Below are positions 26,526 to 35,921 of a stretch of 64,000 bases of DNA, one piece after another. The notes under the pieces were generated by a model, which was given only the letters and a program-made list of their open reading frames with translations, was not told where the DNA came from and did not search any database. The position numbers and the translations under genes were made by a program. Where the stretch lies: positions 62,001 through 126,000 of the forward strand of contig NZ_WWEP01000013.1 of NCBI RefSeq assembly GCF_009848495.1, read 5' to 3'. This DNA is from Flavobacterium sp. MK4S-17 (lineage in GTDB: Bacteria; Bacteroidota; Bacteroidia; Flavobacteriales; Flavobacteriaceae). How positions within the stretch are numbered: the first letter of the stretch is position 1; the number at the start of each line of letters is the position of its first letter.

Positions 26526-28429
26526 TGTGCATTTTCCATTTCTTCCTGTACCTGCTCCCACTCTTCCATCAGCCCATCCAGTTCTTTCTTCTTATTTTCG
26601 TAGGCCGAAAAAAATGCGGCATCTGCCATAAGTTTTTCATAGTCTGTAGCCAGCCGTTTATCATCATGCTGAATATCATTTTCAAGCTGCTGTATTTGCC
26701 CTTCAATTTTATTAAGCCTGTTTTGCAGGGTTTTATTTTTTTTCTGGTCCTGGTAAGAAACCTGTTTTGTTTCTTTGGGCGTTTCCTTAACCACATCCCT
26801 CTTTTCTACCTCGCGCATATTCTGCAGGTTTCGCTGTTCAAGGTAAAAGTTGATGTCTCCAAGGTATTCCCTTATCTTGTGGTCTTTAAATTCATAAATT
26901 ATGTTAGCCATCCCCTGCAGGAAGTCCCTGTCGTGAGATACAAGCAATAATGTGCCTTCAAACTTCTGAAGGGCTGCTTTCAGCACGTTTTTAGATTTTA
27001 TATCCAGGTGGTTGGTAGGCTCGTCCATAACAAGCACATTTATTGGCTGTAAAAGAAGTTTACAGAGTGCAAGCCTGTTCCTTTCACCTCCCGAAAGCAC
27101 TTTTACTTTTTTCTCCACATCATCGCCCCGAAAAAGAAAGGCACCCAGCATATCCCGCACTTTTGAGCGGTTAGTATCATTGGCTGCATTTTCCATTGTT
27201 TCCAGTGATGTTATCTCGCCATCAAGATATTCTGCCTGGTTTTGGGCAAAATAGCCCAGTTGCACATTATGCCCCAGCTTTATGGTACCCTCATAATTTA
27301 TATCCTTAGTAATAGCTTTTATAAGTGTAGATTTACCCTGCCCGTTTTGCCCCACAAATGCAATTTTACTACCTCTCTCAATTAAAAGGCTGATGTCTTT
27401 TAAAACGGTTTTCTCACCATATTTTTTGGTTACATGCTCAGCTTCCACAACCACACGCCCCGGCGTTACCGAAACAGGAAAAGCTATACTCATTACCGAA
27501 TTGTCGTCTTCATCAACTTCAATACGTTCTATTTTGTCCAGCTTTTTTATCAGCGATTGTGCCATAGAGGCTTTTGAGGCTTTAGCCCTGAACTTTTCTA
27601 TCAGCTTTTCAGTCTGCTCTATCTTTTTCTCCTGGTTCTTCTGGGTGGCAAGCTGCTTTTCCCTTATTTCATGCCTTAAATCCAGGTACTGAGTATAAGG
27701 CTTATTAAAATCATAAATCTTACCCAGGGATATTTCTATTGTCCTGTTGGTTACATTATCAAGAAACATTTTATCGTGCGATACTATAACCACAACTCCC
27801 GGATAATTTCTTAAAAACTGTTCCAGCCAAATAATACTTTCAATATCAAGGTGATTGGTAGGCTCATCCAGCAGCAGTACATCGTTTGACTGTAAAAGTA
27901 ACTTGGCAAGCTCGATACGCATGCGCCAGCCACCCGAAAATGTATCGGTAAGCTTATCAAAATCTTCCCGCTTAAAACCAAGCCCCAGAAGGATTTTCTC
28001 AGTTTCGCCAACATAATTATATCCACCCAAAATTTCATAATGGTGTGTTATATCACTCAGATCTTCAATCAGTTTACTATAGGCTTCGCTTTCATAATCG
28101 GTTCGGGTAGAAAGCTGGTGGTTTATTTCTTCAATTTTGCCTTCCGCTTTCTTTATTTCACTAAATGCCTGATAGGCTTCTTCTAATACAGTCCTTCCCT
28201 TTATAAAATCGATATCCTGTTTAAGGAAACCGATTTTCACCTCTTTTTCTGTAGCGATAACACCCGAATCGGGCGACAGCTCTCCCGAAAGTATTTTGAG
28301 CATGGTAGATTTACCTGCACCATTTTTTCCTACAAGCCCTACCCTGTCGCCGGCTCCCAAACGAAAGGTTACTTCCTCAAACAGATAAGTACCTCCAAAG
28401 GAAACGGATAAATTATGAATATTAAGCAT
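26522..28429 (-). CDS. ABC-F family ATP-binding protein (YheS/Uup-like)
   Basis: 635 residues with two ABC domains in one chain and no membrane helices. Walker A motifs: GKNGAGKST (34-42) and GQNGQGKST in the second half; signature motifs SGGWRMR and SGGERNR; Walker B in LLLDEPTNHLD and LVMDEPTNHLD. A charged linker (about 240-300) and a C-terminal coiled coil (about 540-635) follow, as in Uup/YbiT-like proteins. ABC-F proteins act on the ribosome, aiding translation or giving antibiotic resistance; which applies here is not visible. The divergent DUF983 gene begins close to its start. Confidence 0.94.
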   Translation of the reverse strand: MLNIHNLSVSFGGTYLFEEVTFRLGAGDRVGLVGKNGAGKSTMLKILSGELSPDSGVIATEKEVKIGFLKQDIDFIKGRTVLEEAYQAFSEIKKAEGKIEEINHQLSTRTDYESEAYSKLIEDLSDITHHYEILGGYNYVGETEKILLGLGFKREDFDKLTDTFSGGWRMRIELAKLLLQSNDVLLLDEPTNHLDIESIIWLEQFLRNYPGVVVIVSHDKMFLDNVTNRTIEISLGKIYDFNKPYTQYLDLRHEIREKQLATQKNQEKKIEQTEKLIEKFRAKASKASMAQSLIKKLDKIERIEVDEDDNSVMSIAFPVSVTPGRVVVEAEHVTKKYGEKTVLKDISLLIERGSKIAFVGQNGQGKSTLIKAITKDINYEGTIKLGHNVQLGYFAQNQAEYLDGEITSLETMENAANDTNRSKVRDMLGAFLFRGDDVEKKVKVLSGGERNRLALCKLLLQPINVLVMDEPTNHLDIKSKNVLKAALQKFEGTLLLVSHDRDFLQGMANIIYEFKDHKIREYLGDINFYLEQRNLQNMREVEKRDVVKETPKETKQVSYQDQKKNKTLQNRLNKIEGQIQQLENDIQHDDKRLATDYEKLMADAAFFSAYENKKKELDGLMEEWEQVQEEMENAQ

Positions 28430-28452
28430 TATTTTATTTCTTTAATAAGTCG

Positions 28453-28460
28453 TAAATTTG
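28453..28460 (+). promoter_or_regulatory. Candidate -7 element of the DUF983 gene
   Basis: TAAATTTG fits TAnnTTTG. Transcription would then begin near 28467, which excludes the ATG at 28415 and supports a start at 28478 or 28484. Confidence 0.45.
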
Positions 28461-28477
28461 ATGTGCACCAAATTTTT

Positions 28478-28876
28478 ATGCAAATGTTAAAAAAAGGATC
28501 CAAACTATATAGTATTTTAACAGGAACCTGCCCCCGTTGCAATCAGGAGAGCATGTATATTGACAAAAACCCTTATCACCTTAGCAAGGTTTATAAAATG
28601 CATGAAAATTGCAGCCACTGCGGACTGCATTATAAAATTGAGCCTTCCTTTTTTTATGGTGCCATGTATGTTAGCTATGCACTTGGTGTGGCATTTAGTG
28701 TGGCAGCGTTTATAATATCATATGTTTTTATAAAAACAGATTTAAAAACATCTTTCTTTGCCATTATTGGCACCCTTGTTGTTTTTATGCCGATAATCAT
28801 GAGGCTTTCCCGAAATATCTGGATTAACTTTTTTATCAGCTACCGTAAAGACTGGGATAAACTGCCTAAACCTTAA
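28478..28876 (+). CDS. DUF983 family membrane protein
   Basis: 132 residues from the ATG at 28478 (ATG at 28484 is equally possible). The N-terminus carries a zinc-ribbon-like pair, CPRCNQESMY and CSHCGL, followed by two membrane helices (about 55-78 and 84-104) and the motif SRNIWINFFISYRKDW. DUF983 proteins are small inner-membrane proteins of unknown function with CxxC motifs. Its end overlaps the convergent FAD oxidoreductase gene by 11 bases. Confidence 0.88.
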   Translation: MQMLKKGSKLYSILTGTCPRCNQESMYIDKNPYHLSKVYKMHENCSHCGLHYKIEPSFFYGAMYVSYALGVAFSVAAFIISYVFIKTDLKTSFFAIIGTLVVFMPIIMRLSRNIWINFFISYRKDWDKLPKP

Positions 28877-29906
28877 AGCGCGTAAAGTTAACTGCCTTAG
28901 GTATTTCTTTGCCTTCTACAACCGATTCATATAATAGTTTAGCCATATATGGGCCGAGCATAACTCCGCGCGTACCTAAACCGTTTAGCAGGTGAAGCCT
29001 TTTATGCTTTACATGAGTTCCTATAAGCGGCTTCCTGTCCTTAACCGTTGGCCGAACCTCTGCAAGGTGGCCGATAATTTCATAACTGCAAGTTATAATT
29101 TCCTCCAGCTTTTCCTTTAATTCCTTTTTACCCTGTTCGGTAGGAAAAACTGTTTTATCATCCCACTCATAAGTTGCACCAACCTTATAAATATTATTGC
29201 CTACAGGCAGTATAAAAATACCTGCATTAACCGCAACATCCAGTTTAAGTTCAGGAGCTTTAATTATTAGCAGCTCTCCTTTGGTACCATCTAAAGGAAG
29301 GTTGGCAAAATAGGGGTTTGCATGCAGGCCAAAACCCTCGGCAAAAATTATGTGGGAAGCTTTTATGCCTTTATAAGACACAAAATCATCTCCAAACTGT
29401 AGTGCTTTATAGTCAAAAGTTTCATTTTTAAGGCAGCCATTAGCATCAAGATGGTTTTGATAGGCATTGATAAAAGCCATAGTATCCATATATCCTGTAC
29501 CGGCAACCCTGCCAAAACCAAAAGGGGATGTAAGCCCTGTATATTTTGTATGAATGACTTCTGTTATCAAAAAAGGGCTAAGCGCCGGTTTATCAGCAGC
29601 TTCAAACCAGGTGTTCTGCTCCTCAATTGTAGCGAAACGCCTGTAAATTGGTAACTGATGCATAAAAACAGTGTCCAGCCTTTTTTCAATAGCATCATAA
29701 AAAGGCAGCATATATTCCCGGTGCAAAGCAGCATCGGCTGGAAGGCTGAAACGCTTTAAAATTACAGGATTGTAAAGCCCGGCTGCAACTCCTGTAGCGT
29801 TGTGCGATGTATCGCTGATAAGCGTAAATGTTTTTCCATGCAAAAAGGCAGTTTCGGCAAAACATAAACCTGCAAGCCCGCCACCAACAATAATAAAATC
29901 TTTCAT
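28866..29906 (-). CDS. FAD-dependent oxidoreductase, D-amino-acid oxidase (DAO) fold
   Basis: 346 residues. The N-terminal Rossmann motif IIVGGGLAGLCFAETAF binds FAD, and later blocks (HIIFAEGFGLHANPYF, YKVGATYEWDDKTVFPTEQG, RLHLLNGLGTRGVMLGPYMA) fit the DAO family of glycine/D-amino acid oxidases or the related MnmC domain. No partner genes for sarcosine or tRNA modification are adjacent. It is downstream of gldN but separated from it by a clear terminator, so it is not part of the gliding operon. Confidence 0.88.
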   Translation of the reverse strand: MKDFIIVGGGLAGLCFAETAFLHGKTFTLISDTSHNATGVAAGLYNPVILKRFSLPADAALHREYMLPFYDAIEKRLDTVFMHQLPIYRRFATIEEQNTWFEAADKPALSPFLITEVIHTKYTGLTSPFGFGRVAGTGYMDTMAFINAYQNHLDANGCLKNETFDYKALQFGDDFVSYKGIKASHIIFAEGFGLHANPYFANLPLDGTKGELLIIKAPELKLDVAVNAGIFILPVGNNIYKVGATYEWDDKTVFPTEQGKKELKEKLEEIITCSYEIIGHLAEVRPTVKDRKPLIGTHVKHKRLHLLNGLGTRGVMLGPYMAKLLYESVVEGKEIPKAVNFTRFKV

Positions 29907-29918
29907 GCGGCAAAAATA

Positions 29919-29950
29919 AAAAACTCTTACCGTAAGGGTAAGAGTTTTTA
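29919..29950 (-). terminator. Terminator of the gldKLMN operon
   Basis: Stem AAAAACTCTTAC / GTAAGAGTTTTT between the gldN stop codon and the start of the next gene; the minus strand ends in a T-run. Confidence 0.88.
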
Positions 29951-29970
29951 TAATTTATAAGGTTACATAA

Positions 29971-30897
29971 CTAGTAATTCCACATGTCCTGCTCAAAATT
30001 ACGTATTTTGTCTTTAATACGTTCAGCCTCTAAAAGCTGCATTTGTGCATTTTCTTTCATGTAGTCTTCAATAAGCCTGTCACCATAAACGTTATCTTCT
30101 TTTACAATAACAGCACTAAAACGCCTTGAATTCAGCAAATGGTCAAATGATATTGGTGCAGAAGAATTTCTTTCATTGAAAGCCTTTGCATTATGCAAAA
30201 CATCCCTTGCTGCCGGGAAATATACCCAGAACAACTCGATAGGCTCTGCATCGGCACCCATCCTCATTTTAGTAAGCGCATCTACAGCCATAGGGCAAAT
30301 TCCCTGTATCCTGTATTTAAGCTCACCCTGCCTTTTATCAAAATACCATGTTCCCACAATTTTATATTTGGAAACATCGGCAGCTGTTACTTCCGAAGTA
30401 GTATAATGCTCATCGGTTAATACACCGCTGGCTTTTAATTCACTCTCGGTTTTACCAGGATTTTGGTTCATAACGGTTGTACCGTAATCATTAAGTTCCC
30501 TGTAATTAAATGTTTGGGAAATATCCTCAGAACCAATTTTGGTAGTAAAATAAGAGTCACTGTAAACTTCGGTTATCTCGCCGTTTTTAATTGCGTTAGT
30601 TAAAACGCTGAATAGCGATCTTCTTCCATCACCAAGGTTATCTTCAATAGGGAAGTACATAGGAAAGTTTATCCTTTGGTCAAGGTCAATAACCTCCCAT
30701 ATCCTTTTTGAAAATAATATATCCCTGTCACCCACATAACCATATGGCAGCGGATTGTCGTTATCAGACATTTCCTGCTCAAGGGTTTTTTTACCTATTT
30801 CATCCGGTGTTTTGGCATTAAGCAGGTTAGACTGTGCAAAAGATGGAACCATCCCTGCCATAATTAAAGCCGCAACTAATAAATTTCTGCTATTCAT
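29971..30897 (-). CDS. gldN: Gliding motility / type IX secretion protein GldN
   Basis: 308 residues with a signal peptide (about 1-21, ending SFAQS). Family blocks include LNAKTPDEIGKKT, DNDNPLPYGYVGDRDILFSKRIWEVIDLDQRINFP and ELFWVYFPAARDVL. GldN is a periplasmic component associated with the outer-membrane ring (with GldK) of the type IX secretion system and is required for gliding. Last gene of gldKLMN; its start lies 43 bases after gldM. Confidence 0.96.
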   Translation of the reverse strand: MNSRNLLVAALIMAGMVPSFAQSNLLNAKTPDEIGKKTLEQEMSDNDNPLPYGYVGDRDILFSKRIWEVIDLDQRINFPMYFPIEDNLGDGRRSLFSVLTNAIKNGEITEVYSDSYFTTKIGSEDISQTFNYRELNDYGTTVMNQNPGKTESELKASGVLTDEHYTTSEVTAADVSKYKIVGTWYFDKRQGELKYRIQGICPMAVDALTKMRMGADAEPIELFWVYFPAARDVLHNAKAFNERNSSAPISFDHLLNSRRFSAVIVKEDNVYGDRLIEDYMKENAQMQLLEAERIKDKIRNFEQDMWNY

Positions 30898-30940
30898 ATT
30901 TACTTTTTAACTATAAAAGAAAAACGCTCTTTTAATTTGA

Positions 30941-32485
30941 TTATTGTACCTCCCAGCTAAATGAAGATGAAGGCTTAACAATATAATTTACACCAGTGAT
31001 GTTAGATTTAATGTTTGTTATAACAATCATATCACCCCTTGAAGCTTTAGATATAGCCTGACGGGCTTTTTCATTAAACCTGTTACCTTCACATATTATA
31101 CCAGGGTTACCAGGAACATAAACCTCAAATGATTTTACTGTTGTACTGATATCGAATACGAAATCAGGGAATTCAATATTTACAGTAGAAGACATAAGGT
31201 CGTTTTTGTTACCTTTTCCAGAACCTGACATACCCCTAAGTGTAGGTGAAGGCCTTGGAATTTCCCTGATGTTAAATGTTTTCTTGTCAACAACAGTTTT
31301 ACCATCAGGTAATTTACCTGTTACAGTAACTACTGCAGAAGTACCCGGAACAGATGTAACATTCCAGTTATACTGACCTTGTTTAGAACCTTTACGCAGT
31401 CCTGGTGCAGAAGCTGTAACATCGCTGTCAGCAATACCAGCAAATGAAATAGTCATAGGGTTTTCAACACCACGATAAACTGAGTTCATTTTATCAGCAG
31501 AGATTGTAGCTGACTGAGGCCTTGGAACTACTACATAAGTACCTTCAAAATCCAACGGAACTTTTTTACCGTCCTCAAGGAAGTTAAATTTACCTTTAAT
31601 TGTCTGTTCACCTACAGAACCAGCATTAAGCTCAATAATAGCCTGTCCTGTAGCAGGATCAATTTTACCAGGCCCTTCAAAAGAAACTGGTTTTGTATTC
31701 TCGTCATACCTACCTAGTACAACTTTACCTGTAACTTTTTCACCCTGGAAATAAGCATTTTTATCAAGTACAACAATGGCTTTATATTTATTCATTGAAG
31801 TAGCTTCAATAGCCGCTTTACCAAGAGCAAGGTTATATACGTTAGCCTCAATTACCTTAACGTTGTTCTGCATGGCAGTTAATTTTGTTAAAGAAGCAAT
31901 TGAAGGGAAACCTTTAAAATGATAATCAAGGTATTGTTTCTTTACACCTTCACTATCAACAACATCTGAAGTATTGAATTTATTATCAAGCTCTTTAATG
32001 ATAGCAATGTATTTCACATCTTTACCTATCGCAGCTTTCATGTCACTTTTATACTTCTCAATGGTAGCGATAATTTCTTTTCCTTTTGGAGAATATCCAT
32101 CACCTTCAAACCACTTTTCATCAATCATATCACCTTTATCCATTTCTTCATAAGGAAGTTTTCCTTCCTCTCTTTCAATGTCTTTGGTAATATCATTTTT
32201 TAAAGTACCAAGGTATGCATAAAACTGATCTGAAATACCTTTGATTTGTTGAGAAAGATTTTTTGCTGCCTCAAAAGATTGATTCTCTGAAGCCTTTGCT
32301 ACAAGTGCTTCATATAAAGCATTATTATTTTTTATTGCTTCTGTATTAGCAGATTCAAACTGCTCGTTCATCAGTCCAAAAGCGGATAGTACCTCCTTGG
32401 ACATGTTAAGGGCCAACATGGCGATGAAAACCAGATACATCAGGTTAATCATCTTTTGCCTTGGGGTTAATTTTCCTCCTGCCAT
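30941..32485 (-). CDS. gldM: Type IX secretion motor protein GldM
   Basis: 514 residues. It begins MAGGKLTPRQKMINLMYLVF with one membrane helix (about 12-33), followed by a long periplasmic part: a helical domain (to about 220) and beta domains with PRPQSATISADKMNSVYRGVENP. GldM spans the periplasm and, with GldL, forms the proton-driven motor that powers type IX secretion and gliding. Spacing of 48 bases to gldL. Confidence 0.97.
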   Translation of the reverse strand: MAGGKLTPRQKMINLMYLVFIAMLALNMSKEVLSAFGLMNEQFESANTEAIKNNNALYEALVAKASENQSFEAAKNLSQQIKGISDQFYAYLGTLKNDITKDIEREEGKLPYEEMDKGDMIDEKWFEGDGYSPKGKEIIATIEKYKSDMKAAIGKDVKYIAIIKELDNKFNTSDVVDSEGVKKQYLDYHFKGFPSIASLTKLTAMQNNVKVIEANVYNLALGKAAIEATSMNKYKAIVVLDKNAYFQGEKVTGKVVLGRYDENTKPVSFEGPGKIDPATGQAIIELNAGSVGEQTIKGKFNFLEDGKKVPLDFEGTYVVVPRPQSATISADKMNSVYRGVENPMTISFAGIADSDVTASAPGLRKGSKQGQYNWNVTSVPGTSAVVTVTGKLPDGKTVVDKKTFNIREIPRPSPTLRGMSGSGKGNKNDLMSSTVNIEFPDFVFDISTTVKSFEVYVPGNPGIICEGNRFNEKARQAISKASRGDMIVITNIKSNITGVNYIVKPSSSFSWEVQ

Positions 32486-32533
32486 TTTCTAATTAGTTCT
32501 TTCTTTGTTTTTTAAATTCGGATTATACACTAA

Positions 32534-33163
32534 TTAGGCTCTGTTTCCCATTGCAGAAAGCATACCGCCGTAAACGTTGTTTAGTGAAGCTATATTTTTA
32601 GTCATTGCAGCCATTTCAGTCTGTAGCTTAGCAGCATTTTCAGCTATTTCCCTGTTAGCTTCAGCATTGCGTGAAGCACTTTCAAGCTGTACTTTGTATA
32701 AGCTGTTTAAAGACTCCATTTGTGCAGCAGCCATAGACATTTCCTCGCTGTACTTTTTCTGAGAAGCTATAGAATCAACTGTTGGAGAAATACCTTTAGC
32801 GGCAGATTCAAAGTTCCTGATGCTGTTACCAAGGCTTGACATAAGCTCTCCGTCTATCTTAGCCTCTTTTAAAAGGTTATCAAGTTTTTGGGAAAGAAGG
32901 CCTTGTGCTTCAGCAGGATTTTCTTTTTTATCTTTTCTTTTAGCCTCTCCACCTGCTAATTCAGGATATACAAGAGACCAGTCTAATTCTTTCTCCACCG
33001 GGTCAAAAGCTGAAAGTCCGAAAATAAGGGCTTCTGTGCTCAAACCAACAATCAACATCAAACTTGCACCTGGCCAGTGCATAAGTTTAAACAACGCTCC
33101 GATGATTACAACCGCTGCCCCCATACCATAGGCAAAATTCATAACTTTTTTAGGTAGTGCCAT
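32534..33163 (-). CDS. gldL: Type IX secretion motor protein GldL
   Basis: 209 residues. Two N-terminal membrane helices (about 8-28 and 35-52; MNFAYGMGAAVVIIGALFKLMHWPG and LMLIVGLSTEALIFGLSAF) include the charged residue needed for proton flow in the motor (E45 in STEALIFGLS is the likely one). The C-terminal part (about 90-209) is a helical cytoplasmic domain. GldL forms a pentameric stator around the GldM dimer. Confidence 0.97.
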   Translation of the reverse strand: MALPKKVMNFAYGMGAAVVIIGALFKLMHWPGASLMLIVGLSTEALIFGLSAFDPVEKELDWSLVYPELAGGEAKRKDKKENPAEAQGLLSQKLDNLLKEAKIDGELMSSLGNSIRNFESAAKGISPTVDSIASQKKYSEEMSMAAAQMESLNSLYKVQLESASRNAEANREIAENAAKLQTEMAAMTKNIASLNNVYGGMLSAMGNRA

Positions 33164-33226
33164 AATAAAAATAATTTTTAGTTTTTAGTTAAGTTAATTT
33201 AAATATTCAAAAATTGGTTTTGTTTT

Positions 33227-34612
33227 TTATTGGTTAGTACCTGTGTTTTGGGTACCCATATAGTTTTGTACTGTCCTGAAGCCTATATAACTCCTTGCAG
33301 AATCTGCATACTCCCAATCCCTTGTACTTGTCTGGATTAAGTAAGCAACATCTTTCCATGAACCGCCACGCGTAACTTTCCTTTTATTAGACTGGTCAGG
33401 CACGTTAGGATTCATTGTTGAAACGTATTCATAAGCTGCGGCATCATAAGAAGAGTCTGTCCACTCAGCAACGTTGCCCGCCATGTTATAAAGATTGTAC
33501 CCGTTAGGCTCGAAAGATTTGGCCTCTACAGTATAAAGTGCACCATCGGCAGCATAATCTCCCCTGTTAGGCTTAAAGTTAGCAAGGAAACAACCCCTGT
33601 CATTCTTGGTAAAGAAGTTACCCCAAGGATAAGTTGCAGATTGTACTCCTCCCCTTGCAGCATATTCCCATTCAGCTTCGGTAGGAAGGCGGAAAGAGTT
33701 TACCTGCAGCCTGCCTTTTCTTTTTTGGTAAGCATTTTTATACAATGTCCTCCATGCGCAAAACGCCTTAGCCTGTTGCCATGTAACACCCACTACAGGA
33801 TATTCGCCATAAGCATCATGCCAAAAATAATCGTTATGCATTGGCTCATTGTAAGAATAATTAAAGTCTTTAATCCACACAGTACTGTCTGGATAAACAG
33901 GCACATTTTCTTTTTTCAGGTATTTACTCCTTTTAGACCTTGTGTCTTTAGATTTATCTTTAGCAGCAGCCTGGATATCCATCCATGAATAACGGAAAAC
34001 AAGTTTTGAAACGTCAATAGTCCTTAACCCGTTATATGACTCAGAAGCCGGCAAATACATAGAATCCATAACTTCCACATAGTACTCATCCGGGTATTCC
34101 TGCGGATCTTTTATAAGTTTAGCCTTTTTATTAAGCTTTCTTCCTGCATAAATATCGTCATCATCAATACCAAGGCTGTAATAGTTATCATACATATATT
34201 TATCATACGGAGACTGCTCTTCGCCTTCACCCGCCTGGTCTAAAAACGCATACTCACCTATACCGCCACTTCCCGGTTTTTGCCCCTGTTCATCAGCAAA
34301 TATAGCAAGCCTTGTCCTGATTGTTGAATCCTGAACCCACTGCACGAACTGTCGGTACTCACTATTAGTAATTTCTGTTTCATCCATATAAAATGAAGTA
34401 ACAGTTACTGTTTTGGTAGGAGCATCCTGAACGTTTGCCAAATCATCATCAGACTTACCCATGATGAAAGCTCCTCCGGGAACTAAAGTCATCCCGTAAG
34501 GCTTTTCAGGCCTCCATTTCTTTCCTCTGACACCTACCAGTTCCCCCCGGTCACTGGATCCACAGCTGATTAAAAATGATAAAGTTGCTGTTAATGCTAT
34601 GAACTTCTTCAT
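33227..34612 (-). CDS. gldK: Gliding motility lipoprotein GldK
   Basis: 461 residues. Signal sequence with lipobox at C17 (FLISC) and an SUMF1/FGE-sulfatase-like domain: GMTLVPGGAFIMGKSDDD, FYMDETEITNSEYRQFVQW, FRLPTEAEWEYAARGG, NMAGNVAEWTDSSYD, and GSWKD...GFRTV at the end. GldK forms the outer-membrane-associated ring with GldN in type IX secretion. First gene of the gldKLMN operon. I found no TAnnTTTG element in the 151-base gap before it, so transcription may come from the arginase-like gene or topA. Confidence 0.97.
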   Translation of the reverse strand: MKKFIALTATLSFLISCGSSDRGELVGVRGKKWRPEKPYGMTLVPGGAFIMGKSDDDLANVQDAPTKTVTVTSFYMDETEITNSEYRQFVQWVQDSTIRTRLAIFADEQGQKPGSGGIGEYAFLDQAGEGEEQSPYDKYMYDNYYSLGIDDDDIYAGRKLNKKAKLIKDPQEYPDEYYVEVMDSMYLPASESYNGLRTIDVSKLVFRYSWMDIQAAAKDKSKDTRSKRSKYLKKENVPVYPDSTVWIKDFNYSYNEPMHNDYFWHDAYGEYPVVGVTWQQAKAFCAWRTLYKNAYQKRKGRLQVNSFRLPTEAEWEYAARGGVQSATYPWGNFFTKNDRGCFLANFKPNRGDYAADGALYTVEAKSFEPNGYNLYNMAGNVAEWTDSSYDAAAYEYVSTMNPNVPDQSNKRKVTRGGSWKDVAYLIQTSTRDWEYADSARSYIGFRTVQNYMGTQNTGTNQ

Positions 34613-34763
34613 ATAAATTTGGGTTATTAGTGTAATTCTATTTTTTAAGGGCGTAAACCTATTTATTTATTTTTAAAAAAACAATTTTTTTAATAAAAAA
34701 ACCTGAACAAAAAGAAAGTGCTTAAAAACACTGTTAGTAATGCACATTTATCTAACAAATACT

Positions 34764-35918
34764 TTACATTATGTTTTTTCTTTGTGCTTTCCACCATCTT
34801 TCAGGATGTTCATTATTACATGCGCCAAGATAATCTTCATAAGTACATGGTAATAACGTGTTTCTTTTAAGTTTATTATTACCTCCTGATATAAAAGGTA
34901 TTTCTATCCACCATCTTTCTGTGCGGTCGCTTTTGTAAAACACCATTTCCTCTTCATCTTCCATCGGCACTATATACCGTAGGTATTGTTCTTTGCTGCC
35001 AAAAGGGTATTCATTGGAACGGTAATGCACACCTTCAATAAAATACCATATTATCTGGGCAATCAAAACAGACTCCTGCCTTGAATTATTGTGGTTAAAA
35101 ATGCCGAAAGACGTAACTTTATCACTTATACCGGCATAGCGCGCTAAAGTACAAATTTCTTTGCCATTAAAACCATTCGGTATAAAATTAACAAAGTTGC
35201 CTGAATCGCTTGATTTAACCGATGTCATATCTATACTGACAAGGTCGGCATCCCTGAAAACGGGCTCTGCAATGGCTGGGTTATTACACACCTCTCCTAA
35301 CCTGTAGGCATCAAAATATAATTTTTCAATAAGGTCAATCTCCTCCTGCGCATTATAATAGGTATGGTAACCTATATTACTATAATTAAAAAGGTTATTA
35401 GGCTCATCCACAATTATTTTTGTGAGGTATGACTGGGCAGAAATATTTTCATTTTCCTTTCCAAAATCAAATTTACTGTCAACAGAAACGAGGTTTACCA
35501 TTTGTTCAAGCTGGTCATACCCTCTGTAAGCAGCATAGGTTAAATCCTGAGAGCCACCTATTATTATAGGTATTACTTTATTTTTTACCAGCTCTCCCAC
35601 AATAGACTTTACAGCATAGTAAGTATCACTGGTATCATTCCCGGGTGCTATGTTGCCCAAATCAGCAATCATTCTTTCCCAGTTGCCGGGATAGAGGCTG
35701 TACAACTGTTTTCTTATATGATTAAGGTTAACATGCTCTTTTCTTTCATCCAACCCCCTGTTCTCTAAAACGCCGATTATTGCAACGGATATTTGCTCTA
35801 TATCCGGAAAATGCCCTTGGGTATAAAACGTAACTTTCCTGCCTAAGGCCTGGCCTGAAAGCCCATCAATAAATTCCTGCATTTCAGCATCAAGAGGTTC
35901 TAAAAAATCAAAGCCCAT
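34764..35918 (-). CDS. Arginase-fold protein with degenerate metal site (formimidoylglutamase-like)
   Basis: 384 residues. The chain has the arginase/formimidoylglutamase layout, but metal-ligand motifs are altered: GGSQD at 121-125 where active enzymes have GGDHS, VDSKFD at 146-151 where they have DAHxD, and SIDMTSVKSSD at 228-238 where they have SxDxDxxDP. At least three of the usual manganese ligands are therefore missing, so hydrolase activity is doubtful. The start is 3 bases after the stop of topA, and gldK follows 151 bases downstream, in the same direction. The protein may have become a scaffold or regulator; a role near type IX secretion is a guess based on position only. Confidence 0.8.
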   Translation of the reverse strand: MGFDFLEPLDAEMQEFIDGLSGQALGRKVTFYTQGHFPDIEQISVAIIGVLENRGLDERKEHVNLNHIRKQLYSLYPGNWERMIADLGNIAPGNDTSDTYYAVKSIVGELVKNKVIPIIIGGSQDLTYAAYRGYDQLEQMVNLVSVDSKFDFGKENENISAQSYLTKIIVDEPNNLFNYSNIGYHTYYNAQEEIDLIEKLYFDAYRLGEVCNNPAIAEPVFRDADLVSIDMTSVKSSDSGNFVNFIPNGFNGKEICTLARYAGISDKVTSFGIFNHNNSRQESVLIAQIIWYFIEGVHYRSNEYPFGSKEQYLRYIVPMEDEEEMVFYKSDRTERWWIEIPFISGGNNKLKRNTLLPCTYEDYLGACNNEHPERWWKAQRKNIM

Positions 35919-35921
35919 ATA

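Noticed and set aside
28415..28477. Longer N-terminus of the DUF983 protein
   Set aside because: It overlaps the start of the divergent ABC-F gene and precedes the candidate promoter element at 28453.
34764..35918. Naming the arginase-fold protein as an active formimidoylglutamase of the hut pathway
   Set aside because: Most metal ligands are replaced, and hutU is 12 kb away; only the fold is supported.
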